NCBI RefSeq assembly: GCF_014898815.1
Contig: NW_026515433.1
Span: forward strand, 394,501 to 458,500
DNA from: Panonychus citri
Lineage: Eukaryota > Arthropoda > Arachnida > Trombidiformes > Tetranychidae
Length of the DNA stretch: 64,000 nucleotides
Reading direction: 5' to 3'
The notes under the pieces were generated by a model. That model was not told the origin of the DNA, did not search any database, and was given only the letters and a program-made list of their open reading frames with translations. Both the position numbers and the translations under genes were made by a program. Shown in pieces: positions 33,001 through 45,353 of the stretch. Position 1 is the stretch's first letter, and every line of letters starts with the position of its first letter.

Positions 33001-34470
33001 AAAATCATTGATGAAAATTAATTCCCAACAAATCATGATCGATTTCAACATGAAACAATTTGGAAACAATTAACTCAGTTGCGATTCTAAATTACATTAA
33101 TATTTACCTACTTAATTGGAGTAACAATTGATCGATTTCATCTTTAATTGATCGAAAGGTTTGGAGTCATGTTCGTAAGCCGGTCGGTGTCCTCACTGGA
33201 ATGGTCTCTCAGTTCTTACTATTGCCGTTTTCGGCCTATTGTTTGGTCCACATCCTCGCAATTGAACCTTTACATGCCGCTGGTCTTCTTATCTTGGCCT
33301 CAAGTCCAGGAGGGGTCACTTCAAATCTATTCACATACTTTTGTGATGGCGATGTTTCCCTCAGGTGATTAAAATTTAAACTCAATTAGTGAATCAGAAC
33401 ATTAAGTTTATGCATTCGATTTATTCTAGTGTCACTATGACTTCTCTATCAACTATCGTCGCATTGGTCATGATGCCTTTTAACGTTTGGCTTTATGGTC
33501 GATCTCTCGAAAGTGACACTATTGTCATTCCATATTCAAATATGACCTATTCATTATTTTTCCTCACATGCCCGGTTGCTGGAGGTATGATTGTATTCTG
33601 GAAATGGCCCAAAGTTGCTCCATTCCTTACCAAAGTAAGTGAACAATTAGAGCGACCAATTTAATTTTCATTAACATATCATTGCATTTTTAATCATTGG
33701 TACTAAAAGATGGGCAGTGTTGCTGGTTTCTTGATCATTATCGTTTGCGAAGCTTTGGAAGTCATGATTTTCCCTGATATCTTTGACGATATTCCAGCCA
33801 AATTATATGTCGCCGAATTTGCTTTACCAATTCTTGGTATAGGTCTTGGTTTTGGTTGCGCTTCGATCTTTGGACTTCCATACGCATCAAGACGAACTGT
33901 CGGTATTGAAGCAGGAGTTCAGAATGTCGGTACTGCTCTTGCCATTGTCTCTCTCTCATATCCATTCGAGGTAATTATTCATTCGACGAAACTTTAATCT
34001 ATCAATCAACTAATCAATTCGAACCGATCTCTTCGATAGCAATTGAAAAAAGTTTGGATCTTCCCATTTCTTTACGCTTTCTCGATGCTTGGTGTTTGTA
34101 TTGTGATGGCCGTTATTTTCCAAACATACAAACGAATTTCTGGTAAAAAGGTTTACATCAACGACGACATCCCTTCAGGTCGTGATAAAAGTAAGTCACA
34201 ATTAGAATTTATCGAAATTCAATCAGTAACAATTCAGAGTAAAAGGTTCATCAGGTTAAAATCACAGATTTACGATTTGCTGATTATTTTGTCTTCTTAA
34301 AGATTTAACTTAATTTTTTTATCCATTTCTTTGATTAATTCGATAAAATCATTGATCGTGATTAATTAACTATTCCAAAAGTCAAAACTGAATTTGTTGG
34401 TTTACCAATGACAGAACCTGAAGATGGAGATCCAATGATTAATAGTGATTGTGAATCTGGTTATTGGTAA
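30008..34470 (+). CDS. SLC10-family sodium/bile-acid-type cotransporter
   Basis: Six exons (30008-30214, 33159-33364, 33430-33634, 33710-33970, 34040-34190, 34382-34470) encode 372 residues. The product is a multi-pass membrane transporter of the BASS/SLC10 fold, driving an organic anion with sodium; the substrate cannot be told. Family signatures are clear: LILASSPGGVTSNLFTYFCD followed by GDVSLSVTMTSLSTIVALVMMP (the sodium-site region) and GIEAGVQNVGTALAIVSLSYP (the second crossover motif). The N-terminus has potential N-glycosylation sites (NAS, NGS), as expected for an outside N-terminus. All junctions keep frame. A second possible terminal exon lies at 34844-34884. Confidence 0.92.
30215..33158 (+). 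other. First intron of the SLC10 gene, 2.9 kb
   Basis: This is by far the largest intron in the window. It is AT-rich with no frame longer than noise and no transposon ends recognised. Its size suggests that regulatory elements or an alternative first exon could be present, but none could be pinpointed. Confidence 0.6.
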
Positions 34471-36338
34471 AGAATTAAAATCGATTTATAATTTACCGCA
34501 TTTCTTTGCTAATTGTGTGCTTATAATTAATGTTAAAGTTGTGATTAATTAATTGTCATCACCCTTCCATCGCAATTGTCTTCACTTGGGCTCGAAACAA
34601 TTATGCTTCATTCTAATTATCTAATTTGATTATTCATTCGCTTGATTCTCATTCAATCATCGCTTTTACCTTTTTTTTTATTAACGATTATTAACTTTTG
34701 ATGCTTTTGATTTGAGTTCTATTAATTAATTAATAATTGTAAAGCTTTTCCGCCGCAATAATAATAAGGCTGAAGCTTGTGAAAATGTAAATCACAATTA
34801 GAGTTAATTAATGACTAATCATGTTCTGTTGTTTCATTCACAGATATTGTTACCGTTGAAGTTATGGCTTTGCCAAAGGTTTAATTAACAATTAAACGAT
34901 TCATAATCCAAATCATCACAATTATCACATCTCAATATTCATCATCATTATCGTTTCTACAATTGTTTACCTTTCACTGATCCAAATCCTCACAACTCAA
35001 AAGATGAAACCATTTGATTGAATTCAATTTCCTTGTCACGTCAATCACAATCAAATGGACCAATTCGAATGTATAAATGGTAATGGAAAGAACTGTTCAC
35101 CAAGTTAATCGAAGATTCAATGAAATTCGCAAAGAGACAAATTTTCATCAGTAAATCGCCATGAATAAGATTCGATTGAGCGATTAGTTCGACCCCTTCA
35201 CGGGCCTCGAGTTAAAGTACGAACCATCAGCCATTTTGTAACTTTTTGTACTTCATTTCTCTGTAATTTTATTGTACATGATATTTGACCTCAGCGAAGA
35301 AAATGTTTTGTCGATTTTTTTATTATTTCCTTTTCTTTTCTTCGCCCTTCCTTTCGCCCTTTTTCCTTCCCTTCCTACGGCCCGTATTCGCCGTATTTGT
35401 ATTATTTTATCCATCGAAGCTTCCCCGTGGTCGCTGTTAAAGCTTAAATAAAATTGGCGTTAAAATAATAATAATTCATATATAATACAAGTTATTAATA
35501 ATTTAATGTGATAATCGACTGAAAGTGAATTATATTCCATTAGTTGGTCTTCACCAAAACTGAATTTTTCTAATTTTCGAATCGGTCAAGTCAAACTTGC
35601 TCATCTTTTTGATGTTCCAACAATTAAATTTGAATGTTTTTTTATTATTATTAATAGATTAAGTTGATTGGAAGGGGTTTTTAATTTCTGGTTAATCTCA
35701 ATTTATCATTAATTGTTATTTTCGGTAGTTAAGAAAAATTCTGAATTGATTGTGCATGAAAAGGCTCATCTTCAAATGAAAATCTTTTGGTATTTTCACT
35801 CAGACTCTTTTGCTTTGAGTGCCCTTCGGCCAACTAAGCCCAAATTCTAACGATATTTATCGAAGATCTGTCGATATTATTGCTTCTTTCCATAGATTTT
35901 TGTATATTTCAACGATTAATAGTAAAAGTCGAGAAAATATCGAAAAATAATGAGATTTTTCAAAAGTTAAGATTGAAAAAACTTTTTAGAATTTTTTTCT
36001 ATTGATACCAAAAATGGATATTGAAAAACTCTAATTACTAATCAAATTTTTCTTTAAATTGTTGATTTTATTATCAATTAATGATTTAAATCAACAGACT
36101 GTACTACAGTCACTGTAGTAAATGTCATTCAAGTTATATTAATTAGATACTAATTCATTGCGATTCTCTTGCAATCAGCACAATCAATTAATTGAAGTTT
36201 GTGGTTGAAGCGGATAGAATGAAGAGTAGTGATGAATTGGTACCGATCTTTAACAAGGTATTTATCGTATTTTCGTTTGTTGAAAGTGATGATGCCGATG
36301 AACAACAGGGAAGATCAAGATAAACAACAAAGAGACAT
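34471..36338. other. 3' region of the SLC10 gene and spacer to membralin
   Basis: It contains a possible alternative SLC10 terminal exon (34844-34884) and an AATAAA signal at 35447-35452 after a less AT-rich stretch (about 35190-35450), probably the 3' UTR end. The remainder up to the membralin stop is plain AT-rich DNA. Confidence 0.45.
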
Positions 36339-38584
36339 TTAATTTGTTGGTATTTGATTAGGCTGATCAGAAAGTTCATTAGAATCTGAAGAGCTACTGA
36401 CAACATTTTCTCCACGATTCTCATTAGCAATTCCAACATGACTAACGGTAACAATATTACGGTTGTGGTTCGAATGAATTAAAATTGATGGTAATTCGTA
36501 GCGATGGAAAAAGGCGATCATCGAATGTTGGATGAAAAGCCATGAAGTCAGAAGAGCAGTGTTGAGTATTGTCCATTGAAACGATAGTCATAAGCATAGA
36601 AACAAAAGTGATAAAGATAGAAGAATTTGAGCCAATGTCGACGTGTTAGTAATGTATGGCAACACATAGCATCATATTGGTCAGCAGCCCAGACGATTAG
36701 GATGACATAAAAAGCTGTTGTCGTGTCGTTAAAAAATTCTGACATAATAGCTTCCATTCCAACGAGGGCTAATATAACTGTTAGTAAAGGAGCGAAAGGA
36801 AATGAAATATTCATATTGAATTCCAACATGTGCATGAGCTCCGCTGTAACATAAGAAAGATAAAAATAATAGAATTAGAATTAATTTCAAGAAATACAGA
36901 TCACATTTCGAGTGAACGTTCAATAGACATTAGTATGTATTAATAGAATATCCTATGGCTAAAATTCTCAAAACCAGTCCTAGTGAATACAATTTACCTT
37001 TAGGTATTCACTCGAAATGCGATTTCATTTTGAGCAAGTGAGATTTAGTTTATTCGATTTGAGCTCAGGGATTATCCGAATTTAACTTAAAGGGTTTACG
37101 TTCACTCGAAATGAGATCTCATTCTCGCTAAATGAGTTTATGATTTGACTGTAAATTGTATGTTTTATGAACATACCGACGAAAACGAAAACTTGATGAT
37201 GTGAATAACGAAGTAACATTGATATCGACAAAGTGAAAATCAGCATTATGAAAAAAGCCGGAATATAAGATGTTCTGGTCATCCAAATATTTACAAATCG
37301 ATAATGCTCTCCGGTAACTACATTCCGAACAAAACCTGTAAGATAAAATGGTCGAGAAAAAAAAGAATATTAATAAATAAATTTTGCTTGAAGCGATTCC
37401 CAAACGCCAATGAAAGACAGATTAATTGAATTAAATGTATTGACGTATTCGAAAGCAAAAATGTTCGATGGCCCTCAGAAAGATCGATTTTTAGAAGTCC
37501 AAATGATACAATGAAATTATTTCAATTAAGATTCTTATAACAGGTTAAAAAGTTTGACAATGCAGATTAGCGAGATGACCATGACTTAAAGACGAAGGTC
37601 AGCAAGATTGAAATGCATTTTAGCATCAAGTACTTTGAATCGATTGCTCAAAGAGATGAACTACTTATTAATATCGAAAAAGTGCTTTTAATCAAAGTTT
37701 ATACTGAATGTAATCAAGAACGTCAAGGAGAACAAGATAGTCAGTACGGGAAATTTATGTTAATCGATAAAACGTTCAATGTTTGTTTGCACAGTTTTAA
37801 GAGATTTTTTTTCATAAACATTTACCTTTGTTGTCCAGTTTTTCAGCTATGGCTTTTAAGCTTCCCATTAACACATCGTCATAGCCTAGAAAGTTTTTCA
37901 GTATAAACTGAATGAACAGGCCACCGAAGCATTTATCACGACTTGGGTCAAGAGTTACAACTTTGACTGGAATATTTAACTTTTTTCTAGTTGTAGTAGA
38001 TAATCGCAGGAACCCATATTCGAGAGAATATTCAACAACGTGATTATCTAGAAGAGAAAAATATGAGAAATATTAATCATTTGGAAAAAATGAACAGACA
38101 ATTATTAGGATTGATTATATTTACCATCTTTATCGTTTTGTTTCTGCTCTTCTTCTGTGGAATTAAAGTAAGTTGGTTCAGATGAAGAGCACAATTTTGA
38201 ACTATTCAAATCTTCCAGTTTAGATATTTCAACTCGCAAGATACCATCTCTCGGCCAAGAATCTTGTAGATCTTCAAGGCAATTAATAGGCCTCTGAATG
38301 AATGTCACATGAAGATACGATAATATTAATAGTGAAAATATAGCTGAAATCAAAACACCATATTCAATAATTTTTCTTAAACGATTAGGTGTTTTTGATG
38401 CATACCAAACAGCTACTTTCATAAATAAAACCCTAAAGAGCCTCTCACGGACAGTTAACAGTTGATTTTGTTGGCCATTAGCACTTCCAGACGGAATAAC
38501 TCCAGGTAGGTTATTATTTATATAGAGTCTGGCTGTCGGTGGTCCAGGAGCTTGATTCATTTCTCCAGTGATAACATGGCCCAT
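36339..38584 (-). CDS. TMEM259: Membralin (TMEM259 ortholog), with one apparent frameshift
   Basis: The product is an ER multi-pass membrane protein linked to ER-associated degradation. Four exons on the minus strand: 38125-38584, 37826-38047, 37177-37335 and 36339-36843. Conserved blocks appear in order: VRERLFRVLFMKVAVWY, the RPINCLEDLQDSWPRDGILRVE luminal region, VEYSLEYGFLRLS, VVTLDPSRDKCFGG, SMLLRYSHHQVFVFV, PLLTVILALVGMEAIMSEFF and FFYLYHFCFYAYDYRFNGQY. In the last exon the frame breaks near 36559, where one base is missing. The conserved continuation (SWLFIQHSMIAFFHRYELP) follows at once in another frame up to the stop at 36339. The start is uncertain: Met codons at 38584 and 38560 fit, and the frame is open to 38740. 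Confidence 0.93.
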
Positions 38585-39169
38585 TCGCACACCGTATAAA
38601 AAAACAATTCCATGGGAATTTGGAGAAGTCAGGATGATGAATTGAAATATGAACCAACAAAAAATTAAAAAGGAATCAAAATGTTTATCACAATAAATTA
38701 AACGAAATAAATAATCACTGAAAATAGAAAATAAATTCACATAAACATCGATTTTGTTTCAACAAATTCTCTCCATTCAATGGAAAACAAAGAGGTTGAG
38801 CCGAACAAAATCAGCTCAAAGTGAAAAAGTTGAGCTGACGAACGAATTGTAAATACCGAGTGAAAGATATTCGATACCAATATCGATATCGAGCAGGACT
38901 GATGTTTCGATTTTACAAGTCAATCCGGAAAGAGAAAAAGAAAGAAAATGGAAAATCGATTTTCGGATTCGTGATTATCGATTTCGATTATCAATTCATC
39001 AGTTGACTTTCTCATTTCCGGGGAATTGACTTGATTCGTGTCTCTTAGGGATTGTTGGGTTTCTCTTGTTACACATCAGGTTAATTTGGTTTAGTTAAAT
39101 TTAATCGAATTTAATTTAATCTCCCTCACCTTTTTTACATTCCTTATTTACTATTTAAACCCTCGAATC
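38585..39169. promoter_or_regulatory. Head-to-head promoter of membralin and ribophorin II
   Basis: This short divergent spacer carries a TATCGATA octamer at 38881-38888 within TATCGATATCGA, plus further ATCGAT cores near 38956-38985. The same octamer occurs in the proteasome divergent promoter. No TATA box was recognised. Confidence 0.45.
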
Positions 39170-41550
39170 ATGTACAAAGTGTTGTTAGTCTTGAGTTTAA
39201 TTGTTACAAGTGTCCATTCATCACTAACACCCAACACTTTTCTGACCAGTCAAGACAAAACACGTTTTAGTGATTTGTTTAAATTGACTGAGCCTTATAG
39301 TGATTTACCTGTTAACAATTTATATTATTCTCTTTTAGGGTCCAATGTGCTAACCAATGATAGACTTTTCACCGTTTTGAATACCCAACAAACGAAGAAA
39401 GTCTGTGATTATCTGGTATCCAATCTGGCCGATTCGTTTGCTGCTAAATTAGATACCCTTTATTTTGCTTCATCTGCTGCTAAATTGTTGAATTGTCAGG
39501 TATGAAATCCTAATCTCTTGCTTTATTCAGCTCTCGTTCCGATTCTATCCTCTCGATGGCAAGTGCTTTCCAGTAATTTGAATCATCAGGGGATCATCGG
39601 AGATTAACAATCAGTCAATCCTTCCTACATGGTTTTATTTGTCTATTTAGTGACTGGAAATACTCATGACATTTTTTTACTTTTACTTTAGGTACAACCT
39701 AGTGCAAAGATAGTGAGCTCTCTGGAAGGCTATATCAAGACCGATGTTACTGTTGCTGATCTTTACAAATCTACTCTTTCACTTATAAATCTTGGTAAAC
39801 CGATTGACTCTGCTAAGATCAGCAAGTTGCTTCAAGCAGCTTTGAAAAAAGATGAAACACTTTTGAGTGCTGGTCATGCTTTCCGTCTCTCTGCTCATCT
39901 TCAAGGTGTGGAAAATGTTACCCCCTTTATTAATAAAGTTCCTGAAATTGTCATGCAAGCCGATGAAGTAGATGGTCGATATCTTCAGGTAAGTTAACAC
40001 GCTCTCGAATTGGATTACATTTTTATATCGATATGATGTTGGAGACCTTTCGAGTGTGAACTGAAGGGCACTCTGTCAAACGTATCGAAGAGTAATGGTG
40101 TGATTTAATCCAACTTTCAGGGAACTTTGTCTCTTCATAGTCGGAAAAATCATTCTACAGCTTTTATTTTCTGTTTCAGTTTGAAGGTGGACTTGGTATC
40201 ACTGCGAACATAATTCTTGGTATTTACTCGTTGGCTAATACTGCTGGAAAACCAACTGGATTAACAAATGTAAGTTGGATAATATGCTTCTATCCGAATC
40301 CTGTCTAATCATTAATTGTTTCCCCTCTAGGATCAAGTAATTAAGTTCACCAATTACTTTTTGAATCGTAAGACCGTCCAGACTGTTAAAGGAGCTTCTG
40401 ATTTGTTAGAGGTTTTGAAAACTCTATCTACCAATAAATTTAATCTCCCGGTTTGTGTCAGTTTGTATGACAGTCCAGCATTGAGTCTGCGAATCCATTA
40501 TTAAGCATTTATGTTACCAATGTTCTTGGTCAAAGTGTTGGATCTGATTTAGTTGTTACCGCAGAGTCGACAGCATGGACTGGCAAAAAGACATTCAACT
40601 CTGTCCAAGGAGATTCAACCATGTTTGCATTAGATGTTATTGAAACTAAACCAAAACGTGGTTCCCATGATGTCACCATTTCCGTTTCTTCAAAGACAGA
40701 GCAAAAGCTCATCGGTAACACGGGAGCTGTAGTCAAGATTACAATTTCCACTAGTATTAAGGTGGAAAAGGCAGAGATTGGAATTGCCGACAAAGATCAA
40801 TCTGGTCCAATGAAAATGACTGCTCTTCAATTTCCTCAGTATAGTAGCAATATCTTGGAGGTCGATCAACAACAGAAAGTGGTCTTCAAATTTTCTCTGA
40901 AAGATGCAAATTCAAATGATCCTTTAACTGCCCACCAAGTCTTCGTCCAGGTTTTGAATGATGAAAGTAAAAAAGAACACGTTTATGTAGTGGAAATGGA
41001 AAGTAGCACCGACACTTATAAATTTGATCTCAATTTAGCCCAACGAGGAAAAGACCTGGGCTTCAATTCTGGTCTTTATCATATCTCTTTGATCGTAGGT
41101 GATTCGGTCATCAGCAATCCATTCGTTTGGAAATTAGCCTCAGCTCGAGTGACATTTACTTCTGGTCAAGCACAAGCCCTTCAAGATAAAGCTTCATGGA
41201 TGAAGTCGACTTACAGTCCAAAACCAGTGATTAATCACATTTTCCGTGAACAAGACAAGCGACCGCCGACCTTTGTATCTGATACTTTCGCATTATTAAC
41301 ATTAGTACCAGTTTTGATTCTGTTTGGATTATGGGCTAAACTCGGTGCGAATCTTTCTGGTTTCTCATTCTCTTTGAGTGGGTTACTTTTCCATCTCGGG
41401 TTAGGTTCAATCTTCGCCTTGTTCACATGCCTATGGCTCCAATTGAACATGTTCACCACAATTAAATACCTTTTGGGTCTCGGGCTCATCACTTTTCTAT
41501 CCGGTCACAGTTTATTAAGCAAATTGGCGAGTAAAAAAGGCGACAAATAG
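39170..41550 (+). CDS. RPN2: Ribophorin II / OST delta subunit, with one apparent frameshift
   Basis: This is a subunit of the oligosaccharyltransferase complex, which N-glycosylates nascent proteins in the ER. Four exons: 39170-39499, 39692-39988, 40180-40269 and 40331-41550. The N-terminus is a signal peptide (MYKVLLVLSLIVTSVHSS), followed by the long luminal domain. Three C-terminal membrane helices (about 41280-41530) end in a Lys-rich tail, KLASKKGDK. In exon 4 the frame breaks near 40487, where one T appears to be missing. The product continues at once in the next frame (SANPLLSIYVTNVLGQ), so the protein is otherwise complete. An AATAAA signal lies at 41651-41656. Confidence 0.93.
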
Positions 41551-42079
41551 CTTTGTAATTAAATTAAATAGTCTTTTTTCCTCAATAATTAAAACTTATA
41601 TTTATATCAAAAATTTTAACGAAACATTAATTGTATCTCGAGCCTTACCCAATAAACACAAAACTTTCAATTTGAAAGTTTCAAATGCTTTTAAAGAAGA
41701 GCGAATCCATTGGTTGGAATGAAAGAAAAGAGATGTCGCCACACATTCGGAAATTGACAGAAATTGAATTGGAATCAATTAAATTGATTCAGTTAACAAA
41801 ATACTTAATTAGAGAATAAAATTGTGGTCCAACAGTTAACAATTTACTAAAGTAAAGGTTTAATAATTTGGTTATCAATCGTCGAGTCGAAAACGATTAA
41901 GAAGCAAAGACTCAATTGAAGACAAAACGAGTTACTAATCAGCCAATAGGAAACTGACTCATGTCATAATTTGTTTGTTGACAATGTTGAAGATTATTTC
42001 TTAACGTGTACATGTTAAATGTTGATTGCTCTCTATTTGTTTTAATTATTTTAATCACAATATTGAATATTTAATTGCA
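41551..42079. other. Spacer between RPN2 and the bZIP gene
   Basis: It holds the RPN2 3' UTR and the presumed promoter of the CREB3-like gene. A TAATTAAATT-rich background prevents motif calls. Confidence 0.4.
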
Positions 42080-43521
42080 ATGAGTTGTCTTGATTGTCCA
42101 TTGGAACCCTACATCACCGATGATTGTATGATTGACAAGTATATTGAGTCAATTGGTAAGTAGAAATACTCTCAATGGGCTCGCCCTACAGTTTTGTTTA
42201 TCCTTCAATATGATTTGTCACAGATTGGAATTTAGGGATTAATTGTCAATTGTTTTTCATTTTTTCATTTTATTTTGTTGTATTCTAGTGAGTCAAACCA
42301 ATGATTTACCAGAATTTGACCCTCTCTTGTGGTCTGAAAGTGGTGGTGATTCAGACTTGATTGGAAGAGACTATGATGAATGGCCAGAGAGCAGTGGGTC
42401 CAATGAGAATAGCAATTTATCAGAACCCAATCATTTATCATTCACTGGTATTTATCATTTTCGTTATCAAAATATTAAAACATTTTAGTTGCATTGATGT
42501 TCAATCATGTCTATTGGTAAAATGATATGCTATTAACCTCGCTGTTTACTTTTCACTTAGATATTCAAGAGTCGGCATCCCCAAGTCCAAGTAAAGTTAG
42601 TATTTCTGGCAGCTCGTCTACAAGTCCAGAGGAAGATGGGATAAGTGAAGAAGTAATCGAAGAATATGTTGATGAAGAAATTTTATTATCCAACGGTCAT
42701 TATAGTATTGAATCTAATGGTATGTTTGATGACCAAACGGATTGTTACATCGTAAATCAGTCACCAGCACCTCGTACATTTGAAATTCATAATTACTGTT
42801 GTGTAAAATATGAAAATAGTGAAGATAATGACGAAGACAAATCAGTCGAATCAAGTCCAAAAGTGAAACAAACCAGTAAAGGTTCAAAAAGACGAAATGT
42901 CACCGATTTCCGGTTAACTGAAGAAGAAAGAAAATTACTAAACAAAGAAGGATACACCGACTTTCCCAGTGAAACGAAAGAATTGACACATCAAGAAGAG
43001 AAAATATTAAGAAAAATAAGACGAAAGATAAGGAATAAAAGATCAGCCCAATTTTCTCGACTTCGAAAGAAACAATATGTCGAGGAACTGGAAAAGAAGT
43101 ACGAAGATTGTACCAGTGAAAACAAACTCCTAAAAAAGGAAGTTGATGATTTACGTCGACAAAATCAATCTCTGACGGCAAAGATGAAGAAAATCTTGAA
43201 AGATCACACTGGACATGGTCAAGCTTCGTTCAAAACATCGCTTTTTGTTATTCTACTTTCATTCCTTTTTATTTTGATGCCTAATTTCAGGTGAGTCCAT
43301 GAAGAATGATTACTTTTTGCTGATTACTAATCGATTTTACTCTTTTATTACTAATCAACAGGCCCGAATCTTTGGAAGATTCTCTGACGGGATCTAAACA
43401 ACAGCAACAGATAATCAGAACAGGTCGACATTTATTGATGACTTTAGGTGGACACGATTTATCTTCCTACAATCTTAATGAATCTGAAAACTTTAACTTC
43501 ACCAATGCCTTGTCGATCTAA
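42080..43521 (+). CDS. CREB3/CrebA-like ER-anchored bZIP transcription factor
   Basis: Four exons (42080-42155, 42289-42447, 42561-43290, 43362-43521) encode 374 residues. The acidic N-terminal half is the likely activation domain (DLPEFDPLLWSESGGD). At about residue 230-300 lie the conserved pre-basic block (TEEERKLLNKEG), the basic region (RRKIRNKRSAQFSRLRKKQY) and a leucine zipper. A hydrophobic segment (SLFVILLSFLFILMPNF) and a luminal tail with N-glycosylation sites (NES, NFT) follow. This layout is that of CREB3-family factors, held in the ER membrane and released by site-1 and site-2 proteolysis to activate secretory-pathway genes. The basic-region signature residues N, A, S and R are all present. 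XBP1 and ATF6 fit less well because of the pre-basic block. Confidence 0.9.
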
Positions 43522-44037
43522 TTGTAGATCATCAAGACAATGCCCGAGTCCATGTCAACAATGTTGCAAATCGAATCATTTGAATATTTAATTGCAAATC
43601 AAATGAAAATTATTAAATATCTATTCTTCTTTCTCAATATTATCTTAAACCGAATGATATTAAATTAAATCTTTAAAATTGATCAATTTTTTACTGTGTG
43701 GAGTTTGTTCAGTTTGGAGAAAAGTCATCATGAGATTAAAAGACTAAATGTCCAATTTTTGCTTAGAAAATAGACAATTAAAAATCTCACGCAATAAATT
43801 TCACTAATTTCATCAGAGATATTGATTGTCGAAGCTCAAAGATAAATCATCTTGGATAATTAATTTAATTGAAAAGAACAATTTACTTTCACCAGATGTC
43901 GCTGTTCTTTCGCTCTGCCATCTGGTGAGTGGGAAAAAAAGTTTCGCTTTTGATTTAATTTCTAATCAGTTAACTGTCTTTGTGCTTCATTTTGATTTAA
44001 ATTTTTGTGTGGACATCGTTATTTTAAAGTCACAATC
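43522..44037. other. Spacer before the FHA gene
   Basis: AT-rich 3' UTR of the bZIP gene and presumed promoter of the FHA gene. The frame at 43826-44041 lacks any recognisable feature. Confidence 0.4.
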
Positions 44038-45353
44038 ATGACTTCATCAGTTGAAGAATCAACTTGTAAATATTTCTCTTTTAGACCTGAAATCGACAGT
44101 GATTCCGAGACAAAAGTGCCGATTTATGGATATTTAGTGTTTGAAGATGATTGTCCGGTTGAAAAACATACTTTCCCATTGGAGTGGAAAAATTTCACAA
44201 TCGGGCGGGTAAAGCAATCTCATTTGAGAGTAATGACAGCAATCACTTCAAGAGTACATTGTGTCATTAGCTGTGATCATGATGAAGTTCCTATTTTGTT
44301 TAACAAGTCCGGCCTCAATAGAACTTATGTCAATGATGTTATGGTTGAAACTTCTACTCAGTTGATCGATGGAGCGTCAATTAAGATTGGTCAACATATT
44401 TTTAAATTTAGAGCAGTTGAAACCAATTCAGCTCAAGAAGATACTGTTGCCTGTGAAACAACTCTGGAAGAGAATGTTGGCGAAGAAATTAAAGAGAAAG
44501 CCCAAGTGAAACAAGAAGAAGTTCAAGATGAAGAGGTTGAAGAATCTGAAGAAATGAAACACAAAGAGGAACTTCCTGAACCGGTTGAAATCAAGAACGA
44601 AATTAAAACCGGAAAAAGAAATGGGCGAAAGGCCGTTACTAAGAATAATCGTCAGAAAGCAAAGAAAACAGTAGAAGTTCCTGAAGAAAATCTAGAGGAA
44701 GCCGAAAGTGAGCCGGAAAATGAAAAGGACGAGCCAGTCAACGATAAAGGAAATAAAATCAATCTGATCACCCTTTGTCCATTTCAGAAGAAAAGAGTGA
44801 ACATGAAGATATAAGCGCTGCCGCTTCAGCTTCCGAAGAAAAAAGTGACCAAGAAGATGTCAGCGGTCACACATCTGCAATGGAAGAAAAAGACGAAGAT
44901 GAAGATGGATCTATCTCTGTTTCGGCCAACGAAGAAAAGGTGGATGACGAGCCTTGTTCGCCATCAGCACATCGCGGTAAAAATAACCTCAAAGTGACCT
45001 TTAAGCCATCCAAAGAGGACCCAAAGAAATCTCAACCTGCCAACACCGATGCTGCTGTAAGAAGATCTAGTAGACGTCGTCCGAATGCCTCAAGTCAACC
45101 TACCGAATCTGTCGCTGAAGAGCAAACGGAAGAGCCGAAGAAAGTAAAGATAACGAAAAAGGCAACGGGAGCTCGACGAAAGAAAACGAACGTCGAAGAA
45201 GAAGTGGAACCAGTTAAAGAACTGGAGGAGAAAATAGTCACAGAAGAAAAAAGGCCACGTCGAGGAAAGAAAGCGAAAGCTGCGGTTGAAGAAACTCCCG
45301 AAGAACCGACTGTTACCAAGCCCGTAACTCGAAGGTTAAGATCCAGAAAGTGA
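44038..45353 (+). CDS. FHA-domain nuclear protein with acidic/basic low-complexity tail
   Basis: Exon 1 is 44038-44707 and exon 2 44788-45353. The 80-base intron starts GTGAGC and ends TTTCAG, and splicing restores one frame. Read without splicing, the first frame ends at 44814. Residues about 28-125 form a forkhead-associated phosphothreonine-binding domain with the diagnostic GR (FTIGRVKQSHLRV), SRVH and N..N (NRTYVND) positions. The tail is rich in Glu, Lys and Ser with repeated SEEKSE/EDxS units. It ends in a strongly basic segment (RRSSRRR, KKATGARRKKT, RRLRSRK) that looks chromatin-associated. A role in chromatin or DNA-damage signalling, like FHA scaffold proteins such as MDC1 or Ki-67, is inference. 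The exact ortholog is not recognised. Confidence 0.82.

Noticed and set aside
44775..44814. Separate downstream gene starting at a TTG at 44775
   Set aside because: A GTGAGC donor at 44708 and an acceptor at 44787 join this frame to the FHA exon in phase. The TTG is within the intron.
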